Origin: Chrysomallon squamiferum
Taxonomy: Eukaryota; Mollusca; Gastropoda; Neomphalida; Peltospiridae
Length of the DNA: 64,000 nucleotides
Direction: 5' to 3'
Assembly: GCA_012295275.1 (NCBI GenBank)
Contig: CM022667.1
Coordinates: 6,303,685-6,367,684 of the forward strand
Below, piece after piece: positions 61,154 through 64,000 of the stretch. Position 1 is the first letter of the stretch. Each line of letters opens with the position of its first letter. The translations under genes were made by a program, and so were the position numbers. Under the pieces are notes generated by a model. The model saw only the letters and a program-made list of their open reading frames with translations, was not told the origin of the DNA and searched no databases.

Positions 61154-61396
61154 TGAAGGTTAAGTATAATCATTTCTTTTTCTTCTTTCTTTTTTCAATT
61201 TTAATTTTAATTTTAATTTTTCTTTATTTTTTATGTTTATATATCTTTTTTATATGTAAATTGTTCCTCCCACACAACTTGCTCATGTTTCACACCTGTT
61301 TCACTTTCTGGCTTGTTTTAGAGTTTCTCTTTCACTGGTGGAATATTCTTAAGTTGATTCTTTTATATTTGTTCAAGAGGCTTCTCAGAATCTCTG

Positions 61397-61474
<78 letters not shown>

Positions 61475-61600
61475 GAAGTTTATGAATAATCATTTCTTTT
61501 TCTATCCCTTTCTGTTTTTAATTTTAATGTTAATTTTTTATATATATGTAAATTGTTCTTCTCACACAACGTGCTCATGTTTCACGCATGTTTCACTTTC
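60957..61600. repeat. Local duplication with two (CT)n tracts, unit 3
   Basis: CT tracts lie at 61096-61150 and 61391-61472, with the flanking blocks described for 14935-15790. The second block lacks the ttgcttgtttc...atatttaac segment found in unit 2. Confidence 0.75.
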
Positions 61601-62606
61601 TGGCTTGTTTTAGAGTTTCTCTTTCAGTAACATCTCAGTTTATTAGAAATGTGATGTTGAATATGTTCATTTACCTCATTTGGTTTTGATATATTAGTTA
61701 TGGTTGTTGTTAAGCTCTATGCTGAATGAATACTAGCTAGTTTTCAAGTAAATCCTAAAAGTTAATAAATAAAATATTGCTATGTTAAAAATTTGTGTTC
61801 TGTTCTCTGTTGGAATGGTTACGTAGGAAATGTCTGCTCGTCAAAAGTGTTTGAGTAACCAATATTTATTTTTGGTTTCTTTTGTGTTAAGAACGGTTTA
61901 CATTTGTGTCCTGTTTGGTTAGTAAATTTCATATTCCAAAATATTTCTATTCATAACTTATTAGCAACTATGCTTTTAGAATTGTTGTTGTTATTATTCA
62001 CCCATTTTCTTATTTGAAGCTGGGGCTAATGTAACTGTATCTATAATAGTTCTTCTTTCTTTTAGATTAATACGAAACATATTACATTATAATTATGTGA
62101 TTATTACGTTATGACTTGGTTATGATATGGGTAATGTTCATTATGTTATAATTACGTAAATGTGTGCATGGTTTGTTATTGTGACAAAATTTAATTTATA
62201 ACATAAAAATGTTATAGATTTTTTTAAAGGTATTTTCATTAGATACAAATAGAGGCATAATTACATAACTGTAAAATGTTATACAAGGAATTCAAACATC
62301 TGTCTCTATGTTGACATTTTGGGGATTGGATCATTCATTATTTATTTCATTATGTATTTATTTTAATGATAATTAAGCCCTATATGTGCATTTGGTATGT
62401 TTGTACTGTGTGCGCATATGTATGTATAAATGTATTTGTGTGTGTGTGTGCGGGGAAGTAGTAATTGTGTTAGAAAATTTCGGTTATTTTTAATTTGTCA
62501 TTTTATTTATTAGGTTAATGTAGAGAAAAAACACATTATTTGTTTACCAGTTGTTTTGTTATTATTATTATTACTTTTACAAAAATGAATTTATCTGAAT
62601 TTTCAG
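61601..62606 (+). other. Noncoding, nearly identical to 15770-16795
   Basis: No exon recognised. Contains a (GT)n tract near 62438-62450. Confidence 0.6.
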
Positions 62607-62853
62607 ATGGTCCAGAAAACATTAAACTGAACAGAAGTTCACCAGTAAAGATAATAGAAAACGTGGCTGTTTTGTGTGAGGCAGACTGTGATGAAGTCTG
62701 CTCTTACAAGTGGAACTGACAAACAAAGGAAATGAATGATGCTGTACTTTCTTTTACACAAATACATAACAGAGGCTGGAGTTTGTGTGTGTATTGTCAC
62801 CAGTGTAAACACAAACAAGTCAAAAATCAAAACTGTTATTTTAGATATAGAGT
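62607..62853 (+). pseudogene. Disabled Ig-domain exon, copy B
   Basis: A near-identical copy of 16796-17042. The TGA after KWN and the 247-nt length are both preserved, so the exon was already broken when the segment duplicated. Both splice sites are intact. Confidence 0.8.
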
Positions 62854-62949
62854 GTAAGTATCTAACATCATGTACCTTTTTAAAACTGTTACTTGTACAT
62901 TATCCAAAAAAACTATTTATTTAAAGTACATTGTAAAAGTTTCTTTCAA

Positions 62950-63290
62950 GTAACTATGATTTAAAGCAATATGGTCTACATCTGTATATCTTTACAACCT
63001 AGATTGTAAAACAAAAAGATCTAAATCTTTTTAAGTGATTGTAAAACAGAATGATCTACATCTTTATATCTATGTTTGTAAAAGAATATGGTCTACATCT
63101 TTATATCTTTATAACTATGTTTCTAAAAAAATATGGTCTACATCTTTTTATCTTTATAACTATGATTGTAAAACAATATAGTCTACATCTTTTTATCTTT
63201 ATAACTGTGACTGTAAAACAATATGATCTACATCTTTATATCTTTATAACTGTGACTAAAACAATATGATCTACATCTTTGTATCAAGCT
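62950..63290. repeat. Minisatellite, about 46-bp unit, roughly 8 copies
   Basis: Counterpart of 17130-17440. One extra unit (tgatctacatctttatatc near 63225-63267) is present, while an earlier unit is shortened. The open frame 63051-63269 is only the translation of this repeat. Confidence 0.9.
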
Positions 63291-64000
63291 TCAGGGCTGA
63301 AGCTCTAAATTAATGATGTTTCTGGTTGTTGTTTTCTTGTTGTATTTTTGTTTGTTTGCTTGGGGCGAGGTTATTGTTTTTTCCACTTGTGAATAACAGT
63401 TATTGAATTGATTTTAAATAATTAATAGACAGCAATACCAGTCAAGTATAAAACAACTCAATCACACTCAGAGTAAAAAGAAAATAAGAGTAAAACAGAA
63501 AGAGCTAACAGGAAACCTTATCATCAAATACTATATGTCCCATAGTTTATTTACTTATTCATTTATTTATTTATTTGCTTCATTGAACAGATGCATGTAT
63601 TGTCACAGTATGCAGATTTAATACACAATATGAATAAAGGGCAATTATTTTGTCATGACAGTTTAATTAAAACCATTGACTAATTAGACTAAATCTATTT
63701 TCCATAATTTTCCTTCAACAAGAAATGTTTTCTAAATGCCCCTATTGGCAGTAATCAAAAATGGTTTATCCGAATTCTCTCACATTTGCTATAATTGTCA
63801 GTTTTGTTTATTATAGCTGGGAACATTCAAATATTTCTTAATTTGAATCATTTGTGAAGTAATTACCTTATTGAAGAGTTAGTATTGCTGGCTAAAAATC
63901 ACTATATATATACATAAACTAATTTCCTTTTCTAAATTTCAGTTGTGTTCTTATTATTCATAATCAAAACATATATATATATATATATATTATTATTATT
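63291..64000 (+). other. Noncoding end of window, matches about 17440-18230
   Basis: No exon recognised. The window stops within an (AT)n/(ATT)n microsatellite. Confidence 0.6.

Noticed and set aside
63051-63269. Repetitive hydrophobic 72-residue frame
   Set aside because: It is the translation of the 46-bp minisatellite, and the corresponding frame is broken in the copy at 17130.

Overview
This is AT-rich metazoan genomic DNA with short exons separated by long, repeat-laden introns, dense microsatellites and many decayed transposons. The mix of transposon-derived families (FLYWCH/MULE, SWIM-YqaJ, DDE_Tnp_4, Tigger) together with divergent Ig receptors suggests a lophotrochozoan, most likely a mollusc. 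That assignment is inference; nothing here fixes the species.

All recognisable coding exons on the + strand belong to a tandem array of immunoglobulin-superfamily receptor genes. Unit 1 is represented only by its last cytoplasmic exon (93-263). Unit 2 runs from a signal-peptide exon at 5699 to a stop codon at 29990. Unit 3 starts with a paralogous signal-peptide exon at 49806 and runs off the window. Nearly every internal exon is symmetric phase 1-1, so exons can be skipped or shuffled without changing frame. An additional signal-peptide exon (43682-43751) lies between units 2 and 3.

Units 2 and 3 each contain what can be read as a compact receptor: signal peptide, a V-like Ig domain with an extra Cys pair, one or two Thr/Pro-rich stalk microexons of 12 or 24 nt, a short transmembrane exon, and a possible tiny terminal exon. 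The microexons sit inside an intronic module that recurs six times in the window, so stalk length appears to change by tandem duplication. A very long (CT)n tract begins about 10 nt after the donor of the transmembrane exon in both copies.

In unit 2 the array continues with four more kinds of Ig exon, an FN3 exon, a second transmembrane exon and five cytoplasmic exons. Each tail exon carries one tyrosine motif (VLYSVV, AEYALV, DLYAVV, TYGND, LVYTEV); the first and last fit the ITIM consensus. The tail is intact, but most of the ectodomain exons and the second transmembrane exon carry stops or frameshifts, so the long form looks disabled in this assembly. The same disabled Ig exon occurs at 16796 and 62607 within a roughly 7.5 kb segmental duplication.

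The spacer between units 2 and 3 (about 30-43.6 kb) is a transposon graveyard with a DDE_Tnp_4 fragment, a minus-strand SWIM/YqaJ pseudogene, a Tigger transposase start, a pseudogene of an uncharacterised multicopy family, a hAT-type MITE and, slightly further on, a 482-bp MITE with near-perfect 24-bp terminal inverted repeats. No rRNA, tRNA gene, CRISPR array or prokaryotic feature was seen.
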